Origin: DATHTS01 sp041940425
GTDB lineage: Bacteria; Acidobacteriota; Blastocatellia; Pyrinomonadales; Pyrinomonadaceae
Length of the DNA stretch: 64,000 nt
NCBI GenBank assembly: GCA_041940425.1
Contig: JBGTSF010000008.1
Span: forward strand, 1-64,000
Direction: 5' to 3'
Shown piece after piece: positions 18,182 through 26,511 of the stretch; position 1 is the first letter of the stretch; each line of letters begins with the position of its first letter. A program made the position numbers and the translations under genes. The notes below the pieces were generated by a model. It was given only the letters and a program-made list of their open reading frames with translations, searched no databases and was not told the origin of the DNA.

Positions 18182-18255
18182 GCCACGAACAAGCACGAAA
18201 GAACACGAAAAATAATTCAAAAAAACTTTCGTGAAGTTTCGTGCTTGTTCGTGGC
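18182..18255. repeat. Inverted repeat, CCACGAACAAGCACGAAA phrase
   Basis: Arms at 18182-18200 and 18236-18255 are reverse complements, and inner degenerate CACGAA units continue both arms toward a short AT loop. It lies between the oxidoreductase start and the DUF7009-like stop, so any readthrough transcript from fdhD would cross this hairpin. Confidence 0.85.
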
Positions 18256-18262
18256 TAATTCA

Positions 18263-18643
18263 TTAACATTTCATTTTCGGATGCGGAAAAGCATCTCTGT
18301 TATCTTCATCTGACGGTCTGTCCACGCAGACGAAATCTTTTTCGACCGTGATTTTCAGTTCTTCGGACGCGCCGATGTCTTGTGTTTCATATAATCCGAC
18401 TTCATCGGTGTCCGCCCATTTTTCCGCCGTCAAAACAGGAAGAAAAATTTCGATTTTGTTGTTGAGCATCTGCGCGTGAATCTTTTCCGCTTCGCCCGAA
18501 ACTCTCAACGAATACGTCAAACTTTCGGTCGGATTTACGCCGAAAATTATCTTTTCAGAAACATTTCCGGTTTCACGCAATTGACGAACTTCGGTTTGTA
18601 AAAGCCGCAGTCGAATCGAATTTTCTCTCAAACGGAGTTTCAT
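18263..18643 (-). CDS. DUF7009-like protein in molybdoenzyme cluster
   Basis: A 126-residue soluble protein beginning MKLRLRENSIRLRL. The N-terminal basic strand is followed by an LQTEVRQL helix and a beta-rich middle, and the Asp/Cys-containing tail is DAFPHPKMKC. It resembles small proteins (DUF7009 type) found beside fdhD and FdhF/YdeP-like genes in other bacteria; that association is from memory, not tested. The role is unknown, possibly assembly of the molybdoenzyme. The start is at the second Met, because the first four residues come from the repeat. Confidence 0.65.
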   Translation of the reverse strand: MKLRLRENSIRLRLLQTEVRQLRETGNVSEKIIFGVNPTESLTYSLRVSGEAEKIHAQMLNNKIEIFLPVLTAEKWADTDEVGLYETQDIGASEELKITVEKDFVCVDRPSDEDNRDAFPHPKMKC

Positions 18644-18648
18644 AATTT

Positions 18649-18721
18649 GGTTCAAGGTTCAAAGTTCAAAGTTCAAGGTTAGGAAGGCAAACTTTGAACT
18701 TTGAACTTTGAACTTTGAACT
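18649..18721. repeat. Heptad inverted repeat, TTCAAAG phrase
   Basis: The left arm (18649-18680) contains units TTCAAGG and TTCAAAG. The right arm (18690-18720) contains their complement CTTTGAA repeated four times. The arms pair over about 30 bp with a 9-bp loop. The fdhD stop codon (18679-18681) lies at the edge of the left arm, and the right arm encodes the last residues of FdhD. Confidence 0.92.
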
Positions 18722-19569
18722 CGCTTGTTGCCCGTATAAATATTAAATCTTCCATCGCGCACAAAACCGAGCAGAGTAATATTAAATTCCCGCGCCGCTT
18801 CGACCGCCAGCGACGACGGCGCGCCGACCGCCGCGATTGCCGGAATTTTTGCCATCACCGCTTTTTGTACGAGTTCGAATGAAGCGCGTCCGCTTAAAAA
18901 TAAAATTTTTTCCGAAAGCGGCAGATTGTCATTTAAAAATTGTTCGCCGATCAATTTATCAACCGCGTTGTGCCGCCCGACATCTTCTTTGATGTCAAAT
19001 AAATTCCCGTCAAAATCAAACAGCGCGGCGGCGTGAAGCCCGCCCGTTTCGCCGAAAACGGTTTGTTTTTTGATCAATTTTTCCGGCAGTTTGTGAATCG
19101 TTTCCGCTGCTATTTTTTGGGAACTTTTTCGTTCGATTCTTTTCGCGCCGGAAACCGTCAAAGCCTCAAGCGACGATTTGCCGCACACGCCGCAGCTCGA
19201 CGTCGTGTAAAAATTTCGTTGTAATTTTTCGAGGTTTACTTCCGCATTTTCAGACAGATCAATGCGGACGGTATTTTGATTGTTCGGAAATTTTCCGCAG
19301 TGTTTGATCGCTTTTATTTGATTGTTTGAACTTAAAATTCCCTCGGTGAAAAGAAATCCGGCGGCAAGCTGGAAATCATCGCCAGGCGTTCGCATTGTGA
19401 TCGAAATGGCTTTATGAACATGTCTGCCGTTTTCAAGAAATCCGAGGCGAATTTCGAGCGGTTCTTCCGTGGCGAGCGTGTCGGTTTCATTTACAAAACC
19501 GTCGGCGGAAACGCGCCCAATCCGCATTTCAAACTTCTCCTTTTTCAGCCCGCATACCGCTTTTGCCAT
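18679..19569 (-). CDS. fdhD: Formate dehydrogenase accessory sulfurtransferase
   Basis: FdhD moves sulfur from a cysteine desulfurase to the molybdenum cofactor before insertion into the formate-dehydrogenase-type enzyme. The 296-residue protein has the catalytic SSCGVCGKSS loop, FTEGILSS and EDVGRHNAVDKLIG. The last roughly 14 residues (RVQSSKFKVQSLPS) have no family counterpart. They are encoded by the TTCAAAG hairpin, so the original stop has been replaced by one inside the repeat. It is the first gene of the minus-strand cluster. An alternative start is MRIGRVSADG, 14 codons in. Confidence 0.94.
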   Translation of the reverse strand: MAKAVCGLKKEKFEMRIGRVSADGFVNETDTLATEEPLEIRLGFLENGRHVHKAISITMRTPGDDFQLAAGFLFTEGILSSNNQIKAIKHCGKFPNNQNTVRIDLSENAEVNLEKLQRNFYTTSSCGVCGKSSLEALTVSGAKRIERKSSQKIAAETIHKLPEKLIKKQTVFGETGGLHAAALFDFDGNLFDIKEDVGRHNAVDKLIGEQFLNDNLPLSEKILFLSGRASFELVQKAVMAKIPAIAAVGAPSSLAVEAAREFNITLLGFVRDGRFNIYTGNKRVQSSKFKVQSLPS

Positions 19570-19600
19570 AAATTCGATTATAGCAAACGGAAAAAATTAT

Positions 19601-19727
19601 CCACAGATGAACACAAATGAACACAGATTTTGGGAAGAAATTAAAACAGGATAGACAGCGATTGTCAGGTTAAATTTTGCTATTTAAAAATCATTTTTAT
19701 CTGTGTGTATCTGTGTTCATCTGTGGA
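19601..19727. repeat. Inverted repeat, ACAGATGAAC decamer phrase
   Basis: The left arm (19601-19630) has period-10 units ACAGATGAAC/ACAAATGAAC. The right arm (19698-19727) is the reverse complement with one variant unit. A loop of about 67 bp separates them. It is located between the fdhD start and the lpxC stop. Confidence 0.85.
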
Positions 19728-19757
19728 CAAAATTTCCTCTTTTTTTTCGCTGGTTTA

Positions 19758-20600
19758 TCAGACGATTTCCCAAGCTGATTCGGTTTTCAGAAGTTTGCTC
19801 ATCATCGAAGCGTGAACGGCGTGTCCCGATTTTTCGGCGGTGATCTTTCCGAGCATCGGCATTCCCAAAAGCGCGAAATCACCGATGATGTCGAGGATTT
19901 TATGGCGGACGAATTCGTTTTCAAAGCGCAGAGGATTTTCGTTGAGCATTCCTTCGGGCGTGAGAACGATGGCGTTATCGAGTGAGCCGCCTAAAGCTAA
20001 ATTCGCTTTCCGAAGCATTTCGATCTCGGTCGTAAAACCGAACGTTCGCGCCGAAGCGATCTCTTTGCCAAACGAACCGTTGTGCATTTTAAAGTGGAAT
20101 TTCTGCCGGTTGATAAACGGGTGCGGAAAATCAATCATGCATTCGATCTCGAATTTGTCTGATGGTTCGACCGACATTTTCCGGTCGCCATCGGCAAATT
20201 CAACCCGTTCCAAAACTTTCAAAAAATGTTTCGGCGCGTCTTGCTCGATGATTCCGGCACGTTCGATGAGTTCGATAAAGGCTTCCGATGAGCCGTCCAT
20301 GATCGGGATTTCAATGTTGTCGAGTTCGATAAAACAATTGTCAACATTCGCGCCGCGCAAGGCGGAAAGCAGATGCTCACAGGTCGAAAGCACAACGCCT
20401 TTCCTGAGCAGCGTCGTCGCGTAAGAGCAGTGCGAAATATATTCGACCGATGCGGGAATCTCGAAATTGTCGAGATCGGTGCGGACAAAAATATATCCGG
20501 TATTTTCCGGCGCGGGTTTTAAGGCGAGGTTTACTTCGACTCCGGTGTGCAAACCCGTTCCGCTCGTTTTAACTGTTTGTGAAATTGTCGTCTGTTTCAT
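19758..20600 (-). CDS. lpxC: UDP-3-O-acyl-N-acetylglucosamine deacetylase
   Basis: The committed zinc-dependent step of lipid A synthesis in the cytoplasm. The 280-residue product starts KQTTISQTVKTSGTGLHTG. The first zinc His is in STCEHLLSAL, the second zinc ligands are in HKILDIIGD, and the general base region is SGHAVHASM. This supports a Gram-negative outer membrane. The ATG at 20600 was chosen because it gives the normal family N-terminus; the 33-residue upstream extension is not conserved-looking. Confidence 0.96.
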   Translation of the reverse strand: MKQTTISQTVKTSGTGLHTGVEVNLALKPAPENTGYIFVRTDLDNFEIPASVEYISHCSYATTLLRKGVVLSTCEHLLSALRGANVDNCFIELDNIEIPIMDGSSEAFIELIERAGIIEQDAPKHFLKVLERVEFADGDRKMSVEPSDKFEIECMIDFPHPFINRQKFHFKMHNGSFGKEIASARTFGFTTEIEMLRKANLALGGSLDNAIVLTPEGMLNENPLRFENEFVRHKILDIIGDFALLGMPMLGKITAEKSGHAVHASMMSKLLKTESAWEIV

Positions 20601-20688
20601 TTGAAAATTTTTCAAATGAAATTCTATAACAATGACCGTGCCAAAATCGTCCAAAAATCGAAACCCAAATATTTCAACAATTAAAAAC

Positions 20689-20732
20689 TCATCCCTCATC
20701 CCTCATCCCTCATCCCTGTCGCATTTTTGCGA
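20689..20732. repeat. Heptad array CATCCCT plus small hairpin
   Basis: Four direct copies of a CATCCCT-type 7-mer (20689-20718) are followed by a short hairpin GTCGC-ATTTTT-GCGAC (20718-20732). No inverted partner arm is nearby, so this is a single-arm version of the dispersed arrays. The same phrase occurs in inverted form at 53593-53674. Confidence 0.85.
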
Positions 20733-20791
20733 CACCCGTGTGGCTTGATTTACTATTGACGATTTAAAATTTACAATTTAGAAAATTAGTT

Positions 20792-21379
20792 ATGGCATTA
20801 AAAGTAGCAGGAGTTAAGTCTGCAAAAACATCATCGGAAATAAAAATCGAAAATCAATCGAGCATCGAACTGCCGAAAAACGCGCTCGAAGACATCCGCA
20901 AGATTCTGGCGTTTCTGCCCATCGAACATCTGCGCGGACTCGAAAAAGTTAAACTCGTGGATTTTATCAAACATCCGCAGATGAAAACCGACGTTCCCAT
21001 CAAAGGCGATCTGCCCGGACTTTATCATCCGAAGGTCGGCAATCAAAACGCCTACGCGGAAATTTCCATCGGCGCGCTTCTACAGCCGACCGAAGGCTTT
21101 GCGAAACGCTGGATGGCGAAATCGGCGTTTAAGAGCAATCTCGCCGGACTGCTTTTTTCGCTCGTCGGTCAGCATTATTATCTAACGCTCCGGCATTCGG
21201 TCAAAAAACAGAATCTCGAACCGCAGATTCGCCAATACGCGCAGAAAAATTTAAAAGATTGGAGCGAAAAGCAGAACGCGAATTCGAAACGCGCGAAATT
21301 TTTCAAACCGTTTCGCCCGTATATCGAAAAATGGGCGAAATGGCTGAACAAAAAAGCGGTCGCGGCGCAGAAAAAATAA
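20792..21379 (+). CDS. Uncharacterised 195-residue protein
   Basis: A soluble basic protein. The middle contains FLPIEHLRGLEKVKLVD, then GLYHPKVGNQNAYAEISIGALL, then a hydrophobic helix (AGLLFSLVGQHYYLTLRHSV). The C-terminus is Lys-rich (about 150-195) and probably helical. The spacing of the central features is reminiscent of proteins annotated as metallopeptidase-like, but no HExxH is present. I do not recognise the family. It precedes the DUF1206 gene by 28 bp. Confidence 0.65.
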   Translation: MALKVAGVKSAKTSSEIKIENQSSIELPKNALEDIRKILAFLPIEHLRGLEKVKLVDFIKHPQMKTDVPIKGDLPGLYHPKVGNQNAYAEISIGALLQPTEGFAKRWMAKSAFKSNLAGLLFSLVGQHYYLTLRHSVKKQNLEPQIRQYAQKNLKDWSEKQNANSKRAKFFKPFRPYIEKWAKWLNKKAVAAQKK

Positions 21380-21407
21380 GTAAGGTTTACATTGAAAAAT
21401 CTCTCCG

Positions 21408-22271
21408 ATGACGGACGAAACTAAAGAGGCAGTTAAAGAAAAAATCGAGGAAACGGTCGAAAAGGCTGAAGAGGTCGTCAGGCATCCATACGTTAAAAAA
21501 CTAGCCCGCTTCGGTTTTTATACAAAAGGCGTTTTGTATATCGTAATCGGCGGTTTGGCGATCCTGCTGGTCGCCGGACTGCGCGGCGGAAAGCTCGCCG
21601 ATCCGGCGGGCGCATTAGCCGTTATCGCGCAGAAGCCTTACGGGAAAATCCTTTTGATAATTTTTATCGTCGGCGCGATCGGTCACGGGCTTTGGAATAT
21701 TCTGCGCGGCGCGGCGGACGTTGATGATGCGGGAACGAACTGGTTCGGAATCATCAAGCGGATCATACATATCGGCATCGGTATTTTTTACGTCGGACTG
21801 GCTCTTTCGGCGTGGAGTACACTGCTGTCGGAAAACATCTCGGACGCGAACGGGCAGTTGCCGAAAACAATCACGACCGTTTTGTTCGCTTTGCCGCTCG
21901 GCGCGGTGCTGGTTTTTATCATCGGTCTGAGCGTTATCGGCGCGGGTTTTCACGAATGCTACGCCGGAATTTCCGGCAAATTTCAGGAGCATTACCGTTC
22001 GTGGGAGATCAAAGGCTGGCATCAGACACTGATCACGATTCTCGGAGCGTTGAGCTTTACGGCGCGCGCCGTAATCTTTTTGCTGATGGGCTGGTTTTTT
22101 ATCTCGGCGGCGGTTGATTATGATCCGAATGAAGCCGCCGGTCTTGACGGCGCGCTACTCGCGCTGGCGCAGACTTCCTACGGCGGAATATTTTTATTTG
22201 CCACATCGGTCGGTCTGGTCGCGCACGGCATTTTGGCTTTTTACGAAGCGCAGTATCGCCGCATCTGCTGA
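21408..22271 (+). CDS. DUF1206 membrane protein
   Basis: A 287-residue integral membrane protein with a charged N-terminal helix (1-30). Three tandem two-helix units typical of DUF1206 follow, each starting like ARFGFYTKGVLYIVIGGLAIL, with GHGLWNILRG and HGILAFYEAQYRRI ends. Six membrane segments are visible. The function of DUF1206 is not known. Probably cotranscribed with the preceding unknown gene. Confidence 0.88.
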   Translation: MTDETKEAVKEKIEETVEKAEEVVRHPYVKKLARFGFYTKGVLYIVIGGLAILLVAGLRGGKLADPAGALAVIAQKPYGKILLIIFIVGAIGHGLWNILRGAADVDDAGTNWFGIIKRIIHIGIGIFYVGLALSAWSTLLSENISDANGQLPKTITTVLFALPLGAVLVFIIGLSVIGAGFHECYAGISGKFQEHYRSWEIKGWHQTLITILGALSFTARAVIFLLMGWFFISAAVDYDPNEAAGLDGALLALAQTSYGGIFLFATSVGLVAHGILAFYEAQYRRIC

Positions 22272-22285
22272 GAAAACGGAGAGGC

Positions 22286-22377
22286 GCGATACGAGATACG
22301 TGATACGCTTAATTGATAAAATTGAACTTATGATTTTTCTGTCTGTCGAATCACGTATCCCGTATTACGTATTGCGA
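22286..22377. repeat. Heptad inverted repeat, GATACGT phrase
   Basis: The left arm (22286-22310) has GATACGA/GATACGT/GATACGC units. The right arm (22349-22377) is complementary (CACGTATCCCGTATTACGTATTGCG). It sits between DUF1206 and the EVE gene. The same phrase family recurs at 31514-31588. Confidence 0.85.
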
Positions 22378-22385
22378 ATCAAATT

Positions 22386-22784
22386 ATGAACTATTGGCTG
22401 GTTAAACAGGAACCCGAAAAATACTCGTTTGACGATTTTTTGAAAGACAAAAAAACGGTCTGGGACGGCGTGCGGAATTATCAGGCGCGGAACAATCTGC
22501 GCGATATGAAAAAAGGCGATCAGGTTTTGTTTTATCATTCGGTAACGGACAAAGCGGTCGTCGGTCTGGCGCAGGTGTCGAAAGAAAACTTTCCCGATCC
22601 GAATGATGAAAAATGGCTCGCCGTCGAATTAAAGCCAGTCGAGAAATTCAAAAAAGCCGTTACGCTCGATGAAATAAAAGCGGAAAAAACGCTGGAAAAT
22701 ATCGCGCTGATCAAACAGTCGCGTTTGTCGGTGATGCCTTTAACCAAAAAAGAATTTGAGAAAATCGTCAGTAAATCAAAATAA
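22386..22784 (+). CDS. EVE-domain protein
   Basis: A 132-residue single EVE domain (PUA-like fold). It starts MNYWLVKQEPEKYSFDDF and carries VWDGVRNYQARNNLRDMKKGDQVLFYHS, the typical signature. EVE domains bind modified bases in DNA or RNA, but the bacterial role is not settled. Its stop overlaps the start of the next gene (TAATG), so it heads a three-gene operon. Confidence 0.92.
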   Translation: MNYWLVKQEPEKYSFDDFLKDKKTVWDGVRNYQARNNLRDMKKGDQVLFYHSVTDKAVVGLAQVSKENFPDPNDEKWLAVELKPVEKFKKAVTLDEIKAEKTLENIALIKQSRLSVMPLTKKEFEKIVSKSK

Positions 22785-23161
22785 TGGATCAATTTGAAAA
22801 CATAAGAAAAAACGCCGAACTCGTTATAAAAGTAATCGGTGAAAACAACAATGTCGAACTCGGTTTCGACAGCGAATCGGTCGAATGGCTCGACGGTTTT
22901 ATCGAACGCCAGCGAACACGCGCCGACGATGAAACGATCAAAAGTTTGACATCGGTTCTCGGTTCATTCTTGGGCGAATGCATCCGCGAAAATTACGGCG
23001 GCGAATGGCGGCAGACCGAAAACGGTCTGGCAGTAGAATTTGACGGCGGCAACGCTGTCTTTCCGTTTAACAAAACGGAGAAACAATTTTGCAACGGAAG
23101 CGATGATTCCGTTTTCAGCTTTTATCAAACCATTCCTTTGGTCTTTAATTTGAATACATAA
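22784..23161 (+). CDS. Uncharacterised 125-residue protein
   Basis: A small acidic soluble protein coupled to the EVE gene by a TAATG overlap. The second half reads LGSFLGECIRENYGGEW, then GLAVEFDGGNAVFPFNK, a pattern seen in small DUF-type proteins of unknown role. No catalytic residues are evident. It is followed 4 bp later by an ATP-grasp gene. Confidence 0.7.
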   Translation: MDQFENIRKNAELVIKVIGENNNVELGFDSESVEWLDGFIERQRTRADDETIKSLTSVLGSFLGECIRENYGGEWRQTENGLAVEFDGGNAVFPFNKTEKQFCNGSDDSVFSFYQTIPLVFNLNT

Positions 23162-23165
23162 ATTT

Positions 23166-24524
23166 ATGCTAAAACAAGCCGTTGCTTATTATCATGAACT
23201 ACTGAATGATTTCGATCTGGCGGAAGAATCGCGCCGCGCTCTGGACGAAGGCTTAGAGGACGCGCGTTTGATCTTCGGCGGTCGCCGTCTGTCGCCTTAT
23301 CTGCGACCGCATTTTGTAACACAGGCTGATTGGAACAGGACAACCGCCGTTTGCGAAACGATCTGGAATTCTCTGCAAAAGGTTAAGGAAGCGGCTATCG
23401 AAAACGAAGAAATCTTGGACGAACTCGGCATTACCGAAACCGAAAAAGACCTCGTTTCGATTGATCCGAAATATCAATTCGTGTCGCCGACGGCGCGGCT
23501 CGACTCTTTCCTGACCGAGAATGCTTATTCGTTTGTCGAACTCAACGGCGAAAGTCCGGCAGGGATAGCTTACGCCGATTCGGCGACGGAGATTTTCAAA
23601 AATCTGCCGGTGATGAAAAAGTTTCGCGAAAAATACGAAGTCGAATTTTTGGAAGGTCGCCCGAAAATGCTCGAAGTTCTTTTAAGTTGTTACGAAGAAT
23701 ATCTCGGCGGTCACGCGCCGGAAAATAAACCCGTCATCGCCATCGTTGATCTCAAAGATTTGCCGACGCAGAAAGAATTCGAGCTTTTCCGCGACTATTT
23801 TGAGGAAAACGGCTATACATCTCTGATCTGTTCGCCCGACGAACTCGAATTTGACGGCAAGCGTTTGCGCTACAAGGAAGTGCCGATTGATATTGTCTAT
23901 AAGCGTCTTTTGGTCAATGAATATCTGCCGATTCTTGACAAAGCACCTGATTTGCTTGAAGCTTACCGCGCCGGAGCGGTTTGTATGGTCAACAGTTTCC
24001 GCTCGAAGATCGTCCATAAAAAAGCGATCTTCGCTGTTCTGACAAATGAAAAATTCGCAAATCTTTTTGATGAAAATGAATTGGAAGCGATCAGAAATCA
24101 CATTCCCTGGACGCGCAAATTCCGCGAAGAACAGACCGAATTTTACGGCGAGCAGATAAACTTAGTCGAATGGACGCGGGAAAACGCTAACAAACTGGTC
24201 TTAAAACCTAACGACGATTACGGCGGTCACGGCATTTATATCGGCTGGGCTTCGACCGAAGATGAATGGAACGACGCGATCATGCTCGCGCTCGAAAACG
24301 GCGATTATCTCGTGCAGGAAAGAGTGCAGACTTCGAGAGAAGAATTCCCGATGCTCGACAGTGCGGGAAATTTTCAGATGATCGAACAACTCGTTGATCT
24401 CGATCCGCTTTTATTTAATGGTCGCGTAGGTTCGGCTTTTACGCGCCTTTCGACAACCGAACTCGCCAATGTTTCATCGGGCGGCGGAATGGTGCCGACG
24501 TTTATTATTCGGGAGAAAAATTAG
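23166..24524 (+). CDS. ATP-grasp (glutathionylspermidine synthase-like) ligase
   Basis: A 452-residue protein with the circularly permuted ATP-grasp arrangement of the glutathionylspermidine synthase-like group. An N-terminal domain carries FVELNGESPAGIAY. The middle has DIVYKRLLVNEYL. The nucleotide-binding strand is LVLKPNDDYGGHGIYIGW, and the last part is YLVQERVQ...FNGRVGSAFTRLS. Such enzymes couple ATP to amide-bond formation through an acyl phosphate. The substrates are unknown, and partners EVE and the 125-residue protein do not reveal them. Confidence 0.82.
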   Translation: MLKQAVAYYHELLNDFDLAEESRRALDEGLEDARLIFGGRRLSPYLRPHFVTQADWNRTTAVCETIWNSLQKVKEAAIENEEILDELGITETEKDLVSIDPKYQFVSPTARLDSFLTENAYSFVELNGESPAGIAYADSATEIFKNLPVMKKFREKYEVEFLEGRPKMLEVLLSCYEEYLGGHAPENKPVIAIVDLKDLPTQKEFELFRDYFEENGYTSLICSPDELEFDGKRLRYKEVPIDIVYKRLLVNEYLPILDKAPDLLEAYRAGAVCMVNSFRSKIVHKKAIFAVLTNEKFANLFDENELEAIRNHIPWTRKFREEQTEFYGEQINLVEWTRENANKLVLKPNDDYGGHGIYIGWASTEDEWNDAIMLALENGDYLVQERVQTSREEFPMLDSAGNFQMIEQLVDLDPLLFNGRVGSAFTRLSTTELANVSSGGGMVPTFIIREKN

Positions 24525-24529
24525 TGCAG

Positions 24530-24740
24530 AATATAATCGCGTAGCGATTTTTGAATTTAGCCGTGTAATTTATTGCACGGCAGCAATTATAAAAACATTG
24601 AACGTCGCGTCAGCGACGATTGAAAAATTGGTTGTTAATTCAGTTGTCGCTGACGCGGCATAAACGATTTTTATTTCCTTTCCGTGTGTTAAAACGCAAC
24701 CAATCCTAAATTCAAACTGCCGTTGACGCGGCGGTAAACC
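24530..24740. repeat. REP-like palindrome cluster in gene-free gap
   Basis: The 347-bp gap before the metalloprotease holds several small palindromes: CCGTG...CACGG at 24561-24580, and a perfect 11-bp inverted repeat GCGTCAGCGAC/GTCGCTGACGC at 24607-24617 and 24646-24656. A partial third GACGCGGC copy lies near 24725. This resembles REP-type intergenic elements moved by IS200-like (RAYT) transposases. No transposase is present. The remaining 24741-24871 shows nothing further. Confidence 0.6.
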
Positions 24741-24871
24741 ATTTTGAAATAACTCCCGCTTTAATTGAATAATTCCCGCAAACTAATTATTATATTTACG
24801 CCCGAAAATACGGGCGGCTTCACCCATAAATTTCGCATCAGACGAAGGAATTTTTTTAAGAGGAAAATTTA

Positions 24872-26362
24872 ATGAAAAAATTATTTACCGGCGCATTGCT
24901 GTATTCGTTGATCGGATTGATAGGTTTTATTTCGGCGCAGGCGCAAACGCGCGATTTGCTTTTTCGCTTGAACAACGCCCCGCAGAGAATTTCCGGCTCG
25001 GAAAAAACTTCGATTGCGTCGGTCAGGGAAAGCGACATAGTTTTTCAGCAGGACGCTTTGCGCGAGGCAGATTTGAGCCGGACGATTTCGATTCCGCTTT
25101 TTGACGGTAAAATTTACGAAGCCGTCCGCACGGATTTTGAACTCCGCGCGATGGACGATTTTACATGGCGCGGAAAAATCTTACAGGGCAAATTTTCCGG
25201 CGATGTCGTTCTCACGTTTCGCAAAAGTTTTGTTTCCGGTTTGATCTTTTCGCCCGAAGCCGTTTTCGAGATCGTGGCGAAAGGCGACCGTCAAATTCTC
25301 GTCGAATTAGACCAGAATCTTTTTCCCGAATGCGGCGGCGAAGTCGAATCGAATGAGAGCGGCAAATTTGAAACGACTGAAAACACTCTGGGCGGCGGCA
25401 CGGATTCGGGCGACCGGATTGACGTGCTGGTCGTTTACACGACGGCGACGAAAAATATTTTAGGCGGCGACGCGCAGGCGCAGGTTCTCGCCCAGCAGTC
25501 AATTGATTCGACGAACGCGGCATATATCAACAGCAAGATCCGCCAGCGCGTCCGGCTCGTTCACACGCAGGAATTCGTTTACACCGAAACGGGAAACGCC
25601 AGCACCGATCTGAGCAATCTGCGAAACAATGCCACAATTCAAGCCTTGCGCGACACGCACAAAGCCGATCTCGTGGCGATGCTCGGCGAAATTTCCGGCG
25701 CGTGCGGCATCGGTTATCTGATGGGAACCAACACGGCGAGCGGCAATCCGAACAACGGTTTTACGGCGACGGCGCGAAGCTGTGCGGTCGGAAATCTGAC
25801 TTTCGCGCACGAACTCGGTCATAATATGGGAAGCACGCACAACCCGGAAAACGGCGGAAGTCCGTCCTACTCATTCGGTTTCGGTCATTACGTCAACGGT
25901 TCATACCGCACGGTGATGTCGTATTCCAATCCCTGCACATCGGGCTGCACGCGTCGCGCTTATTTTTCCAACCCGGAAATTTATTTCGCCGGAAGTGCGA
26001 CCGGAATTGACAATGCGCGGGACAACGCGCGTTCAATCAATCTGACGGCTGACCCGATTTCCAATTACCGCTATTCCGGCGCGAGTCTGACAATGACTAA
26101 CTACAACGGCGGCGAGAGCTTGCCGCGCAATATTTCAAAAACGCTCAATTGGACATCCGATAATCTGACGGGCAATGTCCGCATCGAAATATCGCGTAAC
26201 GAAAGCACGCATTGGGAAACGCTTATTGCAAACACGCCGAACGACGGTTCGCAAACAATAAATATCTACGGCAAACCGACGCGCCGCGCCCGTTTGCGAA
26301 TCGTCAGCATTGACAACTCGACGGTCAGCGACTCTAGCGTGAATAATATTTTTATCAGGTAA
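24872..26362 (+). CDS. Secreted M12-like zinc metalloprotease
   Basis: A 496-residue exported protein. The signal peptide ends near AQAQ (residue 25), and a pro-region follows to about 175. The catalytic domain (about 185-400) carries the metzincin zinc motif AHELGHNMGSTH (H313, E314, H317, H323) and the Met-turn MSYSNP. A C-terminal beta domain (about 405-496) looks like a sorting or substrate domain. It would degrade extracellular protein. A strong rho-independent terminator follows at 26395. Confidence 0.9.
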   Translation: MKKLFTGALLYSLIGLIGFISAQAQTRDLLFRLNNAPQRISGSEKTSIASVRESDIVFQQDALREADLSRTISIPLFDGKIYEAVRTDFELRAMDDFTWRGKILQGKFSGDVVLTFRKSFVSGLIFSPEAVFEIVAKGDRQILVELDQNLFPECGGEVESNESGKFETTENTLGGGTDSGDRIDVLVVYTTATKNILGGDAQAQVLAQQSIDSTNAAYINSKIRQRVRLVHTQEFVYTETGNASTDLSNLRNNATIQALRDTHKADLVAMLGEISGACGIGYLMGTNTASGNPNNGFTATARSCAVGNLTFAHELGHNMGSTHNPENGGSPSYSFGFGHYVNGSYRTVMSYSNPCTSGCTRRAYFSNPEIYFAGSATGIDNARDNARSINLTADPISNYRYSGASLTMTNYNGGESLPRNISKTLNWTSDNLTGNVRIEISRNESTHWETLIANTPNDGSQTINIYGKPTRRARLRIVSIDNSTVSDSSVNNIFIR

Positions 26363-26394
26363 TTTCTGAATAGAAATTGTTCAAAATTTTTTCC

Positions 26395-26420
26395 GGCGGA
26401 CTTTTGTTCCGCCTTTTTTT
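26395..26420 (+). terminator. Rho-independent terminator
   Basis: Stem GGCGGA/TCCGCC (26395-26400 with 26408-26413) with a 7-nt loop and a run of seven T (26414-26420), 33 bp after the metalloprotease stop. Confidence 0.8.
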
Positions 26421-26511
26421 CGGATAAAAATAAATCCGTCCGTCTTGCGATAAACAGAGTCAAAAGTTAATCTAAATTTCGTAAAAGATTCATCAACAAA
26501 GCAAAATTTTT

